From: Photobacterium frigidiphilum
Lineage (GTDB): Bacteria > Pseudomonadota > Gammaproteobacteria > Enterobacterales > Vibrionaceae
Assembly (NCBI RefSeq): GCF_003025615.1
Contig: NZ_PYMJ01000015.1
Span: forward strand, 1 to 64,000
Reading direction: 5' to 3'
DNA length: 64,000 bases
Below are positions 15,115-24,789 of this stretch, piece after piece. How positions within the stretch are numbered: position 1 is the first letter of the stretch; every line of letters begins with the position of its first letter. The translations under genes and the position numbers were made by a program. The notes under the pieces were generated by a model. That model saw only the letters and a list, made by a program, of their open reading frames with translations, did not search any database and was not told where the DNA came from.

Positions 15115-16095
15115 ATGGCTCCTTCATTTTTAATAAACAATCTCGAAAACATACAACGAATTCAACAGCCTAGTTTCAAAATTGCCAGTGCCTACTTTAA
15201 GTATCGCCAGTATGACGTTATCAATGAAATCTTAGGTGAGAGCCCAGATGGTCATATTGGCCGGAAACAAGTTACGGCATATTTTGAAAACCAGAATTAC
15301 TATAAAGGTTTCTTTGCAGTGATGATTTGGGGGGGCATTTCTACGGGAGGTGTCACCGGAGATAACCTAACCAAATTACTTAACGTTGCTCCAGAGCGGT
15401 TAGAAAGTATCGTGCTCGTCGTTAAACAACTACTAGAACAACAGAAGTTTTCTCAAGCGTACAACTACATGGAAGGAGAGGGAAAACTAAAAGGACTGGG
15501 CGACGCGTATTGTACAAAGCTGTTTTTTTTCGTTGCCGCCGCGGATGGCTTGGATATTATCCCTCCCATTTTTGATAAGTGGACGAAACTCGCGTACTGC
15601 GCATTGTTGATTGATGAGGGAAATGAGCAACTGGCAAAACAGTATATCTCACGAGTCGAAGTTAAATTGAGATCGGCAACTCGCAGTGCTGCTTTTGAAG
15701 ACTTTGTTCTAAGGATGAATCGATGGGCAAAAGAGTGCGGAGTGGGGGTGAATCAACTAGAAAACTATATATTTGGTACTCATCGTTCTAAAGATAAAAC
15801 GGATAATAACCCTCGCTTTTATTTTGAACAAAGCGCTCGGGAAGGCATTAATTGCCGTGATTTAGCTTATGCTCTTCAAGATCAGTATGGGTTTTGGGAC
15901 GCTTCAAAAGCGAAAGACAAACATCGAGCTGCTTATGATGCTATAGCCGCATTTTTTGTTTACGGTGAACTATCTGAGCACCGTGAAAAACATACTAGAA
16001 ACGTACAACGATGTGCTAGGTTCACAGCAGAGCTCGGTGTTAACTTAGTTGTCAGCCAGAATGACAATCGTACTTTTTCATTGACTGAATCTTAG
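15115..16095 (+). CDS. OGG-fold (8-oxoguanine glycosylase-like) protein
   Basis: The 326-residue cytoplasmic protein contains a helix-hairpin-helix-like segment GKLKGLGDAYCTKLFFFV at about residues 121-138, as in the OGG-fold glycosylase-like proteins often annotated in defence and accessory islands. The Thr-Lys after the hairpin is in the position of the catalytic Lys region of HhH glycosylases, but the usual GPD loop is not obvious. It is flanked by mobile DNA. A DNA-base-recognition role is plausible; activity and substrate are not shown by sequence. Confidence 0.5.
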   Translation: MAPSFLINNLENIQRIQQPSFKIASAYFKYRQYDVINEILGESPDGHIGRKQVTAYFENQNYYKGFFAVMIWGGISTGGVTGDNLTKLLNVAPERLESIVLVVKQLLEQQKFSQAYNYMEGEGKLKGLGDAYCTKLFFFVAAADGLDIIPPIFDKWTKLAYCALLIDEGNEQLAKQYISRVEVKLRSATRSAAFEDFVLRMNRWAKECGVGVNQLENYIFGTHRSKDKTDNNPRFYFEQSAREGINCRDLAYALQDQYGFWDASKAKDKHRAAYDAIAAFFVYGELSEHREKHTRNVQRCARFTAELGVNLVVSQNDNRTFSLTES

Positions 16096-16682
16096 CAGAG
16101 TGAAATTGTGTTACGGGCAGGGTGACCGCATGAGTGATCTGTATCATCAATACTAGACACTGAGCTAAGTGACTTTTCTATACTTGGAGTAATTCACGTA
16201 TTGCTAATTTAGCAAAGTTGCTGACAAGGTTTTGTCCAAATCCGTGTTAATGGAAGCCTGTGTATCACAGGGGCAGTGTCACTCAGAACGGCCCCAAAGT
16301 GAGTTGCAAGCATTGATTAGATAGCAGTAGCGCGGATAGATTTGAGCCATTTGTGATGGTTGCAGAATGCGTTGATTCCAGCAACAATTAAAGATATTTC
16401 TGTCAGTTCTTTTGATTGCGAAGCCCATGGTTTCGCAATATCCCCATAGCCTTTTCCTTTTTTGCAGACAGAGAAGCCCTAAAGCTATTGGCTAGCATCT
16501 AATCAAGGACCGCCATTTTGTGTTACAATGCGCCACTTGGGATTGAGCAAAAAGCCATTAATCACCTACAGCGGTGATTCTCATCATGTTTGTTTATATG
16601 GTGCGGCTAGCCAATCAAGTAGTAACTGGATATGGAGTTGGTCCTTGTATTCGTTGATTCGGGTATGTGAACATCATAATTT
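16096..16682. other. Gene-free stretch with relic sequences
   Basis: No convincing intact gene in about 590 bases. Two items stand out. One is the 45-bp segment at 16201-16245 shared imperfectly with 2434-2478. The other is a ~50-codon startless minus-strand frame ending at 16317 (SKELTEISLIVAGINAFCNH), beside GTTGCAAGCATTGATTAGAT, which resembles the inner end of the IS6 copies. It is probably decayed mobile DNA separating the accessory block from core genes. Confidence 0.35.
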
Positions 16683-18287
16683 ATGGGTTTTAAATCAAAA
16701 AAGTACAGTATTGATTCTACTGATTATCAAGTTGGTCAAGATAACATCAGTAAATGGGGCATGGATGTCCATAACACAGTTTTCGTAGCCTCACTCGGCT
16801 TATCTATTCTCTTCATTGTCACCCTTCTCGCATTACCGCCAGCAGATGCAAAAGCAGCTATTGATTCCATTAAAGGTGCTGTATTGTCAAATTTTGACTT
16901 CCTCTTTATGTGGGGAGCTAACATCTTATTAATCTTTGCCATTATTATAGCGTTTTCACCTTTAGGTAAAATTCGCTTAGGCGGGGAAGGAGCGACTCCT
17001 GATTATTCGAAAGCCTCTTGGATTTCAATGTTATTCGCTGCAGGTATGGGCATTGGACTTATTTTTTGGGGTGTTGCTGAACCAACCGCGTTCTTTACTA
17101 ACTGGTTTGGAACTCCGCTTAATGTAGAACCTTTTACAGAGGCAGGGCGTGAACTGGCATTAGGCGCAACCGTCTTCCATTGGGGCTTACATGCATGGGC
17201 TATCTATGGCATGACAGCACTTTGCCTTGCCTATTTTGTTTACAATAAAGGGTTGCCACTCTCAATGCGCTCTGTGTTTTACCCATTATTAGGCGATCGA
17301 GTTTGGGGGAAAACAGGTGATGTGATTGATATCTTAACGGTATTGGTTACTTTGTTTGGTCTAGCAACGTCTCTTGGTTTAGGGGGCACACAGGCGGCTA
17401 GTGGTATCAGCCATGTTTTCGGAATGGAAAATAATATCTACCTTCAACAGTCCATTATCGTATTGATTATGGGCTTAGCCATTATTTCTGTTCTGCGTGG
17501 TATGGATGGCGGGGTTAAGTTTCTCAGCAACCTAAATATGGTTATCGCATTTATATTCCTTGGCCTTATTGCTGTTTTGAATTTCACTACAGTATTGGAT
17601 TCCTTAGTAACCGCTGTAACGGGTTATGTAAAAAACATTATTCCGTTAAGCCAAACCTCGGGTCGTGATGATACAACGTGGTTGCATGGTTGGACTGTGT
17701 TCTATTGGGCGTGGTGGGTTGCGTATGCACCTTTCTTTGGTATGTTTGTAGCTCGTATATCTAGAGGACGCACCGTTCGCGAATTCCTTCTTTGTGTAAT
17801 GCTTATTCCTACAATGGTAACAACGGCTTGGATGTCAATCTTCGGTGGCGTTGCTATTCAACAAGTAATAGATAAAGTTGGGAAATTAGGTGTAGATCAA
17901 GGGATTACCGATGTCTCTCTAAGCTTGTTCCATATGCTAGATGCTTACCCGTTCGGGGATATTCTATCCTTTATTGCTGTAGCACTAATTATCGTTTTCT
18001 TTGTGACAACATTAGATTCGGGTTCTATTGTTATTGATGGCATGACTGCGGGTGGTAAGTTAGAAGTACCCGTTAAGCAGAAAGTAGTTTGGGCTGTTAT
18101 CTCTGGTGCTATCGCAATGGTTATGTTGTGGATTGGTGGCACTCAATCTATTCAAGCTCTGCAATCAATCACCATTATTGCAGCAATGCCGTTTACTATT
18201 ATTCTTCTGTTGGGCAGTGTGAGCCTGTTTAAAGGGCTGTTGACGGAAGTTAATAAACCTCAGGTATCGACTAACCAAGTTAACTAA
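16683..18287 (+). CDS. BCCT-family betaine/choline/carnitine-type transporter
   Basis: The 534-residue inner-membrane protein has about 12 membrane helices. Family motifs include GMGIGLIFWGVAEP (~122-135), HWGLHAWAIYG, and the helix-8 tryptophan-rich segment TVFYWAWWVAYAPFFGMFVA with RISRGRTVREF. These carriers take up quaternary amines such as glycine betaine, usually sodium coupled, for osmoprotection, which fits a marine host. The N-terminus is short, so the start at 16683 is plausible though its ribosome site is weak. It stands alone with a terminator at 18328. The substrate is not determined from sequence. Confidence 0.93.
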   Translation: MGFKSKKYSIDSTDYQVGQDNISKWGMDVHNTVFVASLGLSILFIVTLLALPPADAKAAIDSIKGAVLSNFDFLFMWGANILLIFAIIIAFSPLGKIRLGGEGATPDYSKASWISMLFAAGMGIGLIFWGVAEPTAFFTNWFGTPLNVEPFTEAGRELALGATVFHWGLHAWAIYGMTALCLAYFVYNKGLPLSMRSVFYPLLGDRVWGKTGDVIDILTVLVTLFGLATSLGLGGTQAASGISHVFGMENNIYLQQSIIVLIMGLAIISVLRGMDGGVKFLSNLNMVIAFIFLGLIAVLNFTTVLDSLVTAVTGYVKNIIPLSQTSGRDDTTWLHGWTVFYWAWWVAYAPFFGMFVARISRGRTVREFLLCVMLIPTMVTTAWMSIFGGVAIQQVIDKVGKLGVDQGITDVSLSLFHMLDAYPFGDILSFIAVALIIVFFVTTLDSGSIVIDGMTAGGKLEVPVKQKVVWAVISGAIAMVMLWIGGTQSIQALQSITIIAAMPFTIILLLGSVSLFKGLLTEVNKPQVSTNQVN

Positions 18288-18327
18288 TCACGTTAGTTAG
18301 TCGTTAGATTAATAATTAGGTTTACAG

Positions 18328-18363
18328 TAAAACTCTCTGGTACTTCGTGCTGGGGAGTTTTTT
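18328..18363 (+). terminator. Terminator after the BCCT transporter gene
   Basis: AAAACTC...C pairs with GGGGAGTTTT around a GGTACTTCGTGCT loop region, followed by T6. Confidence 0.7.
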
Positions 18364-18599
18364 ACTTTTTAGAGAAGAGAATTAGAGCCACAATTGAGTG
18401 GAATTTTGTAGCTCTAAATTAAATAACCATACTCATTAGACGTTCGACGAATCAGTAAGTACTTTTATTGTTGTCTGACACCCTGACCATTCACGACATT
18501 GATAGTCAGATACTGCAAATTTATAATCATCCTTGCTGGTCTTTTATTAATGAATAAGGATAATAGCGACCTCTGTTTGCTGTCTTAATGTTGCCTTTT

Positions 18600-19286
18600 A
18601 TGCGTCTTGATAAATTCATTTGTAAAAGTACCGATCTAACCCGAGCTGAAGCGACTCAGTTGATCAATGTGGGGCATGTCACCGTTAACAATGAAGTCGT
18701 TAGCAATGAGGCTACTCAGGTTCATGAAAACAATGATGTCCTGTTAGATGGGGAAAAGCTAATAGCACGTGCTTCGCGCTATATTTTGATGCATAAACCC
18801 TTGGACACTATCTGTTCGAACATTGATGAAGTATACCCATCATTGTTTAACTACATCGATGTAGAAAAAGCAGATGATCTGCATATTGCAGGACGTTTAG
18901 ATGCAGATACCACAGGTTTAGTATTGATAACCGATGATGGCCGTTGGTCTTTTAATATTATTACACCAAATAAACAATGCGAAAAAACGTACCGTGTTGA
19001 GTTGAGAGATCCAATTGCAGAAGATGCCGCCGAGAAGTTTGCACAGGGCGTGCAGTTACAAGGTGAGAAGCAACTTACATTGCCTGCAAAACTTGATGTG
19101 GTAACTTCTAACGAGGTGTTGCTTACGATAACAGAAGGTAAGTACCATCAAGTCAAACGTATGTTTTCTGCAATTGGTAATCGTGTTGTTACGTTACATA
19201 GAGAGCAGATTGGTAATATTAAATTGGATGTTGAGGTCGGGAAGTGGCGCTTTCTAACACCAGAAGAAATTGCCTATTTTAAGTAA
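18600..19286 (+). CDS. rsuA: 16S rRNA pseudouridine(516) synthase RsuA
   Basis: About 228 residues. An N-terminal S4 RNA-binding domain (MRLDKFICKSTDLTRAEATQ) is followed by the pseudouridine synthase domain with the catalytic Asp in AGRLDADTTGLVLITDDG. EGKYHQVKRMFSAIGN is highly similar to E. coli RsuA, which modifies U516 of 16S rRNA. The frame is open from 18588, but MRLDKFI at 18600 matches the family start. The gene is monocistronic. Confidence 0.9.
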   Translation: MRLDKFICKSTDLTRAEATQLINVGHVTVNNEVVSNEATQVHENNDVLLDGEKLIARASRYILMHKPLDTICSNIDEVYPSLFNYIDVEKADDLHIAGRLDADTTGLVLITDDGRWSFNIITPNKQCEKTYRVELRDPIAEDAAEKFAQGVQLQGEKQLTLPAKLDVVTSNEVLLTITEGKYHQVKRMFSAIGNRVVTLHREQIGNIKLDVEVGKWRFLTPEEIAYFK

Positions 19287-19312
19287 GACGGAATGGACAT
19301 AGGCGCAGGCGA

Positions 19313-20344
19313 TTAAATTTGTACAAACGGCGGACAATTAAAAGCGGGTAACCCAAAACTGCGTAAGGCATCGATATAGCAATCACGCTTTACTTTGCCT
19401 TCTGGAAAATCAGATATTGAGAGTTGGTCGTTAACTGCAACATGATTAAAATTAATGCTTGGTGTTATATTGTTATTTTGTAAACGATCCTGCCAATGTA
19501 AAACATCGAATAAAATATGAGAGCGGTGAACATGAATAGAAGCACTCACCAGTGTTGCTGTTTGAATGTTGTATTTAGTCAATAACGCTAAACTTAATCT
19601 GGCATTATCAATGGTGTTCGTCGCTTTATTTTCTTCGATAATTCTATCTTCACTTATTCCTTGTTCAACTAACCACGTTTTCATTGCATAAGATTCTGTT
19701 CTTCCTGCTTTAGCTAACCCTCCCGTAACGATAATAAGCGCTTTCGGATATTTATTCGCCAGAGATAGCGTTAGCGTTAATCGCTTTAATAATGGTGTTG
19801 CGATTGATCCGTCGTCATTCAATAAATAACCCAAGGCGATAATGGCATGGTTAGAAGATGCCATTTTATCAATCGCTTTTTTTGATGCTGCACATCGAGA
19901 TAAACAATCCATTGGGTAACTTAGAATTACTTCTAATGTCGCGAGCAATGTTTTTACTTGTAACGCGTGATGCGAATCTAACGCCTCGAGTTGGCTCAGA
20001 TAAGATGTCACTCTTTGATGGTCGTTTTGATGGTGCAACCAAACAGTAAGGTAGGCTAAAGCCGTGACTTGATCTTGATGGTTTTGAGTTGTTAGCAAAA
20101 CCTGCTGGTAAGACTTTAGGGCAGAATGTATATCACCACTAAAGGTGAGCATGTTGGCCAAGGTGAAGTGATGTTCAAAGCTTAATGGTGACACCGTAAG
20201 CGCTTCTTGCAGGTAAAAAACGACGGCTTCTAAGTTTGAAACAAGCTGCCCATTTAAAGGGTACTGCAAGCGGTTTTTGCTATTAAACGCATCCAAAGCA
20301 TACCGAGACAGTAAGTTAAGAGGAAGCTGCTCTGTCACATCCAT
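19313..20344 (-). CDS. TPR plus DUF218 (YdcF/SanA-like) protein
   Basis: The 343-residue protein has an N-terminal TPR-like helical part (~40-140, with LANMLTFSGDIHSALKSYQQ). A DUF218 domain follows (~165-320): AIIALGYLLNDDGS, LIIVTGGLAKAGRTES, EDRIIEENKATNTIDNARLS, LVSASIHVHRSHILFD. DUF218 proteins (SanA, YdcF, ElyC) act at the cell envelope by unknown chemistry. No signal peptide is visible. A paralogue with the same architecture and a signal peptide lies at 60711-61814. Confidence 0.8.
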   Translation of the reverse strand: MDVTEQLPLNLLSRYALDAFNSKNRLQYPLNGQLVSNLEAVVFYLQEALTVSPLSFEHHFTLANMLTFSGDIHSALKSYQQVLLTTQNHQDQVTALAYLTVWLHHQNDHQRVTSYLSQLEALDSHHALQVKTLLATLEVILSYPMDCLSRCAASKKAIDKMASSNHAIIALGYLLNDDGSIATPLLKRLTLTLSLANKYPKALIIVTGGLAKAGRTESYAMKTWLVEQGISEDRIIEENKATNTIDNARLSLALLTKYNIQTATLVSASIHVHRSHILFDVLHWQDRLQNNNITPSINFNHVAVNDQLSISDFPEGKVKRDCYIDALRSFGLPAFNCPPFVQI

Positions 20345-20403
20345 TTTGTCTTCCTTTTTTCTTCTTTTCTTTTGTAATCAAAATCAACACGCTGCTACCT
20401 ATA

Positions 20404-20442
20404 ATGAGCAGTGTATGAGCAGTGTATGAGCAGTGTATGAGC
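20404..20442. repeat. Tandem 11-bp repeat, three copies plus a partial
   Basis: ATGAGCAGTGT is repeated exactly at 20404, 20415 and 20426, followed by ATGAGC. It lies upstream of the minus-strand DUF218 gene and before the VOC gene. The copy number is probably variable between strains. Confidence 0.85.
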
Positions 20443-20618
20443 TTTGTGATGAATTGCAAGAAATCCACATCGCTACTCCTAAGTTGCCTCAAGGTAGTGC
20501 AAAACCATAGGCTGGGTATTCATCGTGCTGCTTTGTCAGAATAAGCTATTTTTATAAGTAATCAGTATGCAGTTATCTTTTTAATTTCTAGCATGTGCAA
20601 TGCATAAAGGAGCGAATA

Positions 20619-21011
20619 ATGAACAGTCAGTTTAAACAACATGGTGCATTCAGTTGGTCTGAATTGATGGTGGATGAACCAGAAAAAGCAATCGCATTTT
20701 ATAAAGATGTGATTGGTTGGGATGTCGAAGAAATGCCGATGTCTACTGGAACCTATTATGTACTAAAAGCTGATGGGCAACCTGTTGGTGGGGTGATGGC
20801 AAAGCCACAAGAAGCTAGCCATGTGCCTAATCATTGGGGAGTGTATGTGACGGTGGACGATGTTGATGCCACATTGTCGCAAGTTGAATTGGCGGGTGGT
20901 AAAGCTGTTTTTGCCCCGATGGATGTACCCGGTGTGGGGCGTTTATGTTCCTTCATGGATAATTGTGGTTCGGTTCTGTCAATTATTAGCTATGAAGACA
21001 AAAAATCATAA
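20619..21011 (+). CDS. VOC (glyoxalase/bleomycin-resistance) family protein
   Basis: 130 residues with one to two beta-alpha-beta-beta-beta VOC units: FSWSELMVDEPEKAIAFYKD at the N-terminus and VYVTVDDVDATLSQVELAGG in the second half, ending with a glyoxalase-like GRLCSFMDNCGSVLSI. ATG 20619 is preferred over the upstream GTG because AAAGGAG lies just before it. The substrate cannot be told from sequence. Soluble, cytoplasmic. Confidence 0.85.
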   Translation: MNSQFKQHGAFSWSELMVDEPEKAIAFYKDVIGWDVEEMPMSTGTYYVLKADGQPVGGVMAKPQEASHVPNHWGVYVTVDDVDATLSQVELAGGKAVFAPMDVPGVGRLCSFMDNCGSVLSIISYEDKKS

Positions 21012-21198
21012 TTTGTATGAATGATATTTCATTTTATATAGACGAGTAAAATTTTGCCTGTTATATTCAATAAAACACTGAATCATTTAATTTCACTGAA
21101 AAATCAAGCATAAAGCAGTAGAGCTATTTGGTGAGGCATATACAATAGACCCCTGACACCTCTTTTACCACCTCGGTTTTTGTCAAGGAGATAAGTAA

Positions 21199-22137
21199 AT
21201 GCCATATGATTCATTAATTACTATCGGTGTACTGATTGTTGTTGCAATCGCGTTCATTGCTTCTGGTGTAAAGATGGTGCCTCAAGGCAGCCATTGGACA
21301 GTAGAGCGCTTTGGACGTTACACCAAAACACTAAAACCTGGTTTGAATTTAATTGTGCCATTCGTTGACACTATTGGTAATAAAATCAGTGTTATGGAAA
21401 GAGTGCTCGATATTCCAGCACAAGAAGTTATTTCTCGTGATAATGCAAGTGTAACTATCGATGCTGTGTGTTTTATTCAAGTTATTGATGCAGCGAAGGC
21501 TGCGTATGAAGTCAATGATTTAGAACATGCGATTCGTAACTTAACGCTTACCAATATGCGTACAGTATTAGGTTCGATGGAACTTGATGAAATGCTATCT
21601 CAGCGAGATACCATCAATACTCGGTTGCTGACCATTGTTGATCTGGCGACTAATTCTTGGGGTGTTAAAGTTACACGTATTGAAATTCGTGATGTGCAGC
21701 CACCTGCTGATCTTATTGCTGCGATGAATGCGCAGATGAAAGCAGAGCGTAATAAGCGTGCAGATATTCTATCAGCAGAAGGTGTTCGTCAAGCCGAGAT
21801 CCTTAAAGCTGAAGGGCATAAGCAATCAGAAATTTTACGTGCTGAAGGTGACAAGCAAGCGGTTATTCTTAAAGCTGAAGCGCGTGAGCGTGAAGCAGAA
21901 GCGGAAGCAAAAGCAACAAGTGTTGTATCAGAGGCGATAGCAAAAGGTGACGTGAAAGCCATTAATTACTTTATTGCACAGGGTTATACCGACGCATTGA
22001 AAGCAATTGGCCAATCTGAGAATGGCAAAGTGATAATGCTGCCACTTGAAGCAACAGGCTTGATGGGTTCTGTTGCGGGTATTGCAGAATTATTAAGTCA
22101 ATCTAAATCAGATAACACGAAGGGTAACAACGCATGA
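21199..22137 (+). CDS. qmcA: SPFH/band 7 membrane protein QmcA
   Basis: 312 residues, closely matching E. coli QmcA: one N-terminal membrane helix (~7-25), then the SPFH domain ([38 protein letters not shown]). A long Ala/Glu-rich coiled coil follows ([20 protein letters not shown] ...), then a hydrophobic C-terminal part. Such stomatin-like proteins form large membrane scaffolds, often with an NfeD partner. The next gene is NfeD, overlapping by four bases, so they form an operon. Confidence 0.92.
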   Translation: MPYDSLITIGVLIVVAIAFIASGVKMVPQGSHWTVERFGRYTKTLKPGLNLIVPFVDTIGNKISVMERVLDIPAQEVISRDNASVTIDAVCFIQVIDAAKAAYEVNDLEHAIRNLTLTNMRTVLGSMELDEMLSQRDTINTRLLTIVDLATNSWGVKVTRIEIRDVQPPADLIAAMNAQMKAERNKRADILSAEGVRQAEILKAEGHKQSEILRAEGDKQAVILKAEAREREAEAEAKATSVVSEAIAKGDVKAINYFIAQGYTDALKAIGQSENGKVIMLPLEATGLMGSVAGIAELLSQSKSDNTKGNNA

Positions 22138-22592
22138 TAGCCCTACTTGAACAGATGAACTTCTGGCATTGGGTAGCATTTGGTTTAGCCTTGCTACTAC
22201 TTGAATTACTCGGAACTGCTGGGTACTTGCTTTGGTTGGGTGTCTCTGCTGTTCTTGTTGGATTGCTCTTGTCGTTTCTACCACTGAGCTGGCCATTGCA
22301 ATGGCTAACGTTTGCGGTTTTCTCGTTATTTACAACGTGGTTATGGTGGCGTTATCAAAGCAAGAAAGACCGAGCTGAAGATGAAGGGCGCACGCTCAAT
22401 AAACGTTCAGAACAGCTTATAGGGCAAGTTTCTGTGTTAGACGAACCCTTAGCTGCAGGTACTGGGCGAATGAGGTTAGGTGATACAACATGGCTTGTAC
22501 GAACAGATGTTGCTTTAGAGGCAGGTGTACTCGTAGAGGTTATTGATGTTGATGGCATCATGTTAATTATTCAGCCTAAAGCGCAAAAATAA
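22134..22592 (+). CDS. NfeD-family membrane protein (YbbJ-like)
   Basis: 152 residues: two to three N-terminal membrane helices ([42 protein letters not shown]), then a soluble OB-fold NfeD domain ([20 protein letters not shown] ... [15 protein letters not shown]). It overlaps qmcA by ATGA, indicating coupled translation. It is the usual partner of SPFH proteins in membrane microdomains. A strong terminator follows at 22633. Confidence 0.9.
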   Translation: MIALLEQMNFWHWVAFGLALLLLELLGTAGYLLWLGVSAVLVGLLLSFLPLSWPLQWLTFAVFSLFTTWLWWRYQSKKDRAEDEGRTLNKRSEQLIGQVSVLDEPLAAGTGRMRLGDTTWLVRTDVALEAGVLVEVIDVDGIMLIIQPKAQK

Positions 22593-22632
22593 TGGCTTAA
22601 TATAGCTTTTATAATATTGTTCTTTATTAAAT

Positions 22633-22660
22633 ACGACGCTCTATATTGAGCGTCGTTTTT
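22633..22660 (+). terminator. Terminator after the qmcA-nfeD operon
   Basis: 9-bp stem ACGACGCTC / GAGCGTCGT followed by T6. Confidence 0.85.
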
Positions 22661-22858
22661 TATGCTTGTAATATTTACACGTTATCAATGACTTTATGCG
22701 CTTGCCTTATGAACGTATCACGGCCAAAATCAACTCGATTAAGTATTAACGCATAAAATGTATAAGAAAAGTAACCTTAAAAGCGAATGTTAGTTGAGAC
22801 CTCGCGTTAAGTTTTGCACAATAATGAATAGAACGCATTTGCAGTAGAGGAAGAGAAT

Positions 22859-23308
22859 ATGATTTCAAAATGGGCACAACGTTTTTTTCAAATGGCAGAG
22901 TTAGTTGGCTCTTGGAGTAAAGACCCTTCTACGCAGGTAGGTGCAGTAATTACAGAGCATAACCGCATTGTTTCTGTTGGGTTTAACGGCTACCCACACG
23001 GTATTTCAGACAGTGCAAATACCGACGATCGTGATATGAAACTACTGAAAACACTTCACGCGGAAGAGAATGCAATTCTATTTGCAAAAAGGGATCTGTC
23101 AGGGTGTGAAATTTGGGTAACACACTTTCCTTGCCCAAATTGTGCTGCAAAAATTATCCAAACGGGTATATCAATGGTGCATTGCCCTGAGCAGAGTGAA
23201 GACTTTTTATCGCGTTGGGGTGATAAAATTAAAATCAGCCAAGGTATGTTTACACAGGCAGGGGTTGATGTTGATTGGTTACCACTTGCTGAATTAGATA
23301 AAGACTAA
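22859..23308 (+). CDS. Deoxycytidylate (dCMP) deaminase
   Basis: 149 residues with the zinc deaminase motifs: the His-Ala-Glu of LHAEENAILFAKR (~69-81), where Glu is the proton shuttle, and PCPNCAAK (~97-104), whose two Cys bind zinc. The N-terminal KDPSTQVGAVI and GFNGYPHG segments are typical of dCMP deaminases (ComEB-like), which make dUMP for thymidylate synthesis. Ribosome site GAGGAAGAG is present. Monocistronic. Confidence 0.88.
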   Translation: MISKWAQRFFQMAELVGSWSKDPSTQVGAVITEHNRIVSVGFNGYPHGISDSANTDDRDMKLLKTLHAEENAILFAKRDLSGCEIWVTHFPCPNCAAKIIQTGISMVHCPEQSEDFLSRWGDKIKISQGMFTQAGVDVDWLPLAELDKD

Positions 23309-23330
23309 TACGTAATATCTTGAGTATAAC

Positions 23331-23411
23331 AGCCTTGATAGCATGTCTAGTTTTAACGAAAGCTTATTAGAACCAAAGCTTGTTGGAATAAAAAGACATA
23401 CTATCGAGGCT
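23331..23411. repeat. 18-bp imperfect inverted repeat between convergent genes
   Basis: AGCCTTGATAGCATGTCT (23331-23348) pairs with AGACATACTATCGAGGCT (23394-23411) at 16 of 18 positions across a 45-base loop, followed by TTTCTATTTTT. It lies between the convergent dCMP deaminase and LysR genes. It is probably a terminator; it could also be a short non-autonomous mobile repeat. Confidence 0.5.
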
Positions 23412-23433
23412 TTCTATTTTTATTCAATCACCA

Positions 23434-24309
23434 TTATTGTTTCTTTATCAGATCGATAAACCACTGGTAACGTTTAGGGAGTTGTCGAAACTTTTTCTTA
23501 ATCAAAAAGTGTTCTTCATTCACAATTGTATCGCTTGGTAAAATGGCAATACTATCTTGTAATTCAAATTGTTCGATTGTTGTTCTAGGCAGTACGGTGT
23601 AGCCCAACCCCATAGATACTGGCAGTAAAATCTGATTGAGTTGGTTGATGTAACTGATTTTTCTGATCTGCTTTATCGATTGATAATCATCTTTATAATT
23701 CGCACGTAATACTTGTTCGGCATATTGTTCACCATTGGGGTGATTAATAAACCCTAACTGATTAAGCTCTACGAAGGTCATTTTTTGATTTTTATATTGA
23801 TGAGGTACAACTAAACAAAGGGCGTCATGTCCGAGTGATTCTTGTTCGAGTTCTGTTGAAATAACATGCTGTGTGATAATGCCTATATCAATATTGTTAT
23901 TCAAAACTGCATTGATAATACGTTGGTCTGGTGCAGCTTCAATAGAGATATGAAGCTCGGGGTGCTTGCTTTGCCTTGATAAAAATTTAGGGTAGAGAAA
24001 CATTGCCATAGACCCTGAACACCCAAAACGACAGTCACCTGAATAGGGGTCGTCAGTTTTTAATGAAATCAATAAGTCAGCTTCCTCGGTTGCGCGTAGC
24101 CTACCAAAATTATAAAGCGCTTCACCTGCTTGAGTTAGCTCAAACTTCTTGCCAATACGTTGTAATAGCAGGGTGCCCACTTGCTCTTCTAGTTTCTTTA
24201 TATGCTGGCTAACACCAGGCTGCGTCATAAATAGTTTGTCTGACGTTTGAGTGAAATGCCTTATATCGACCAGTGTAATAAATGTATTCAGCCATTGGTT
24301 ATTCAGCAT
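23434..24309 (-). CDS. LysR-family transcriptional regulator
   Basis: 291 residues. The N-terminal winged HTH (NTFITLVDIRHFTQTSDKLF, QPGVSQHIKKLEEQVGTLLL) is typical of LysR proteins, followed by the periplasmic-binding-like effector domain (~90-290). No target operon adjoins it on the same strand. It is divergent, at 480 bp, from the pullulanase gene, which is not an obvious target. The effector is unknown. Confidence 0.88.
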   Translation of the reverse strand: MLNNQWLNTFITLVDIRHFTQTSDKLFMTQPGVSQHIKKLEEQVGTLLLQRIGKKFELTQAGEALYNFGRLRATEEADLLISLKTDDPYSGDCRFGCSGSMAMFLYPKFLSRQSKHPELHISIEAAPDQRIINAVLNNNIDIGIITQHVISTELEQESLGHDALCLVVPHQYKNQKMTFVELNQLGFINHPNGEQYAEQVLRANYKDDYQSIKQIRKISYINQLNQILLPVSMGLGYTVLPRTTIEQFELQDSIAILPSDTIVNEEHFLIKKKFRQLPKRYQWFIDLIKKQ

Positions 24310-24789
24310 GATATTTTTTAACGTTGAATGAAAAATGATAACAAAATATTATCACATTTATGGTTTTTGATTATTTATATCTCTCTAATGGTTATGTTTT
24401 ATCTGATTAAACGAAGAATGGATACAAGCTCTAGGCAGTGAAGGGTAACAGTTGAAAATACACATGAAGGGGTTTTGATCTATTTGTTTTAATTTCAGAC
24501 GGTTATTATTAAGCATTAGTGATAATTTACATGGTATAAAAAACGGCCCATTTCGTTCTCTACTTAAAATGTTGATGTGTCTATCATTTTGTACATTACA
24601 GTTGGTTAATTTGTACACCTACATTCTGTGACCATCTGCCAATAAGCATAAAATTACTTATATAAATTACCAGTAAGTGTCTGAAATCACAGTTTGTATA
24701 GACAGTTTTATTTTACTTTCCGCTCATAAAAATAAAACACTCTTATCTTCCCCAAGACCAATAAGAATGAATTATTCAAGGAAAGAAAC
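24310..24789. promoter_or_regulatory. Divergent intergenic region, LysR gene / pullulanase gene
   Basis: 480 AT-rich bases that must hold both divergent promoters. A 77-codon minus-strand frame (24385-24618) has no ribosome site and no coding character. The palindromic ATGATAACAAAATATTATCA near 24331 is close to the LysR start and could be an autoregulatory site. No maltose-regulon (MalT) motif was recognised. Confidence 0.35.

Noticed and set aside
24385..24618. 77-codon minus-strand frame between the LysR and pullulanase genes
   Set aside because: No ribosome site, no recognisable composition or motif, and it sits where divergent promoters must lie.
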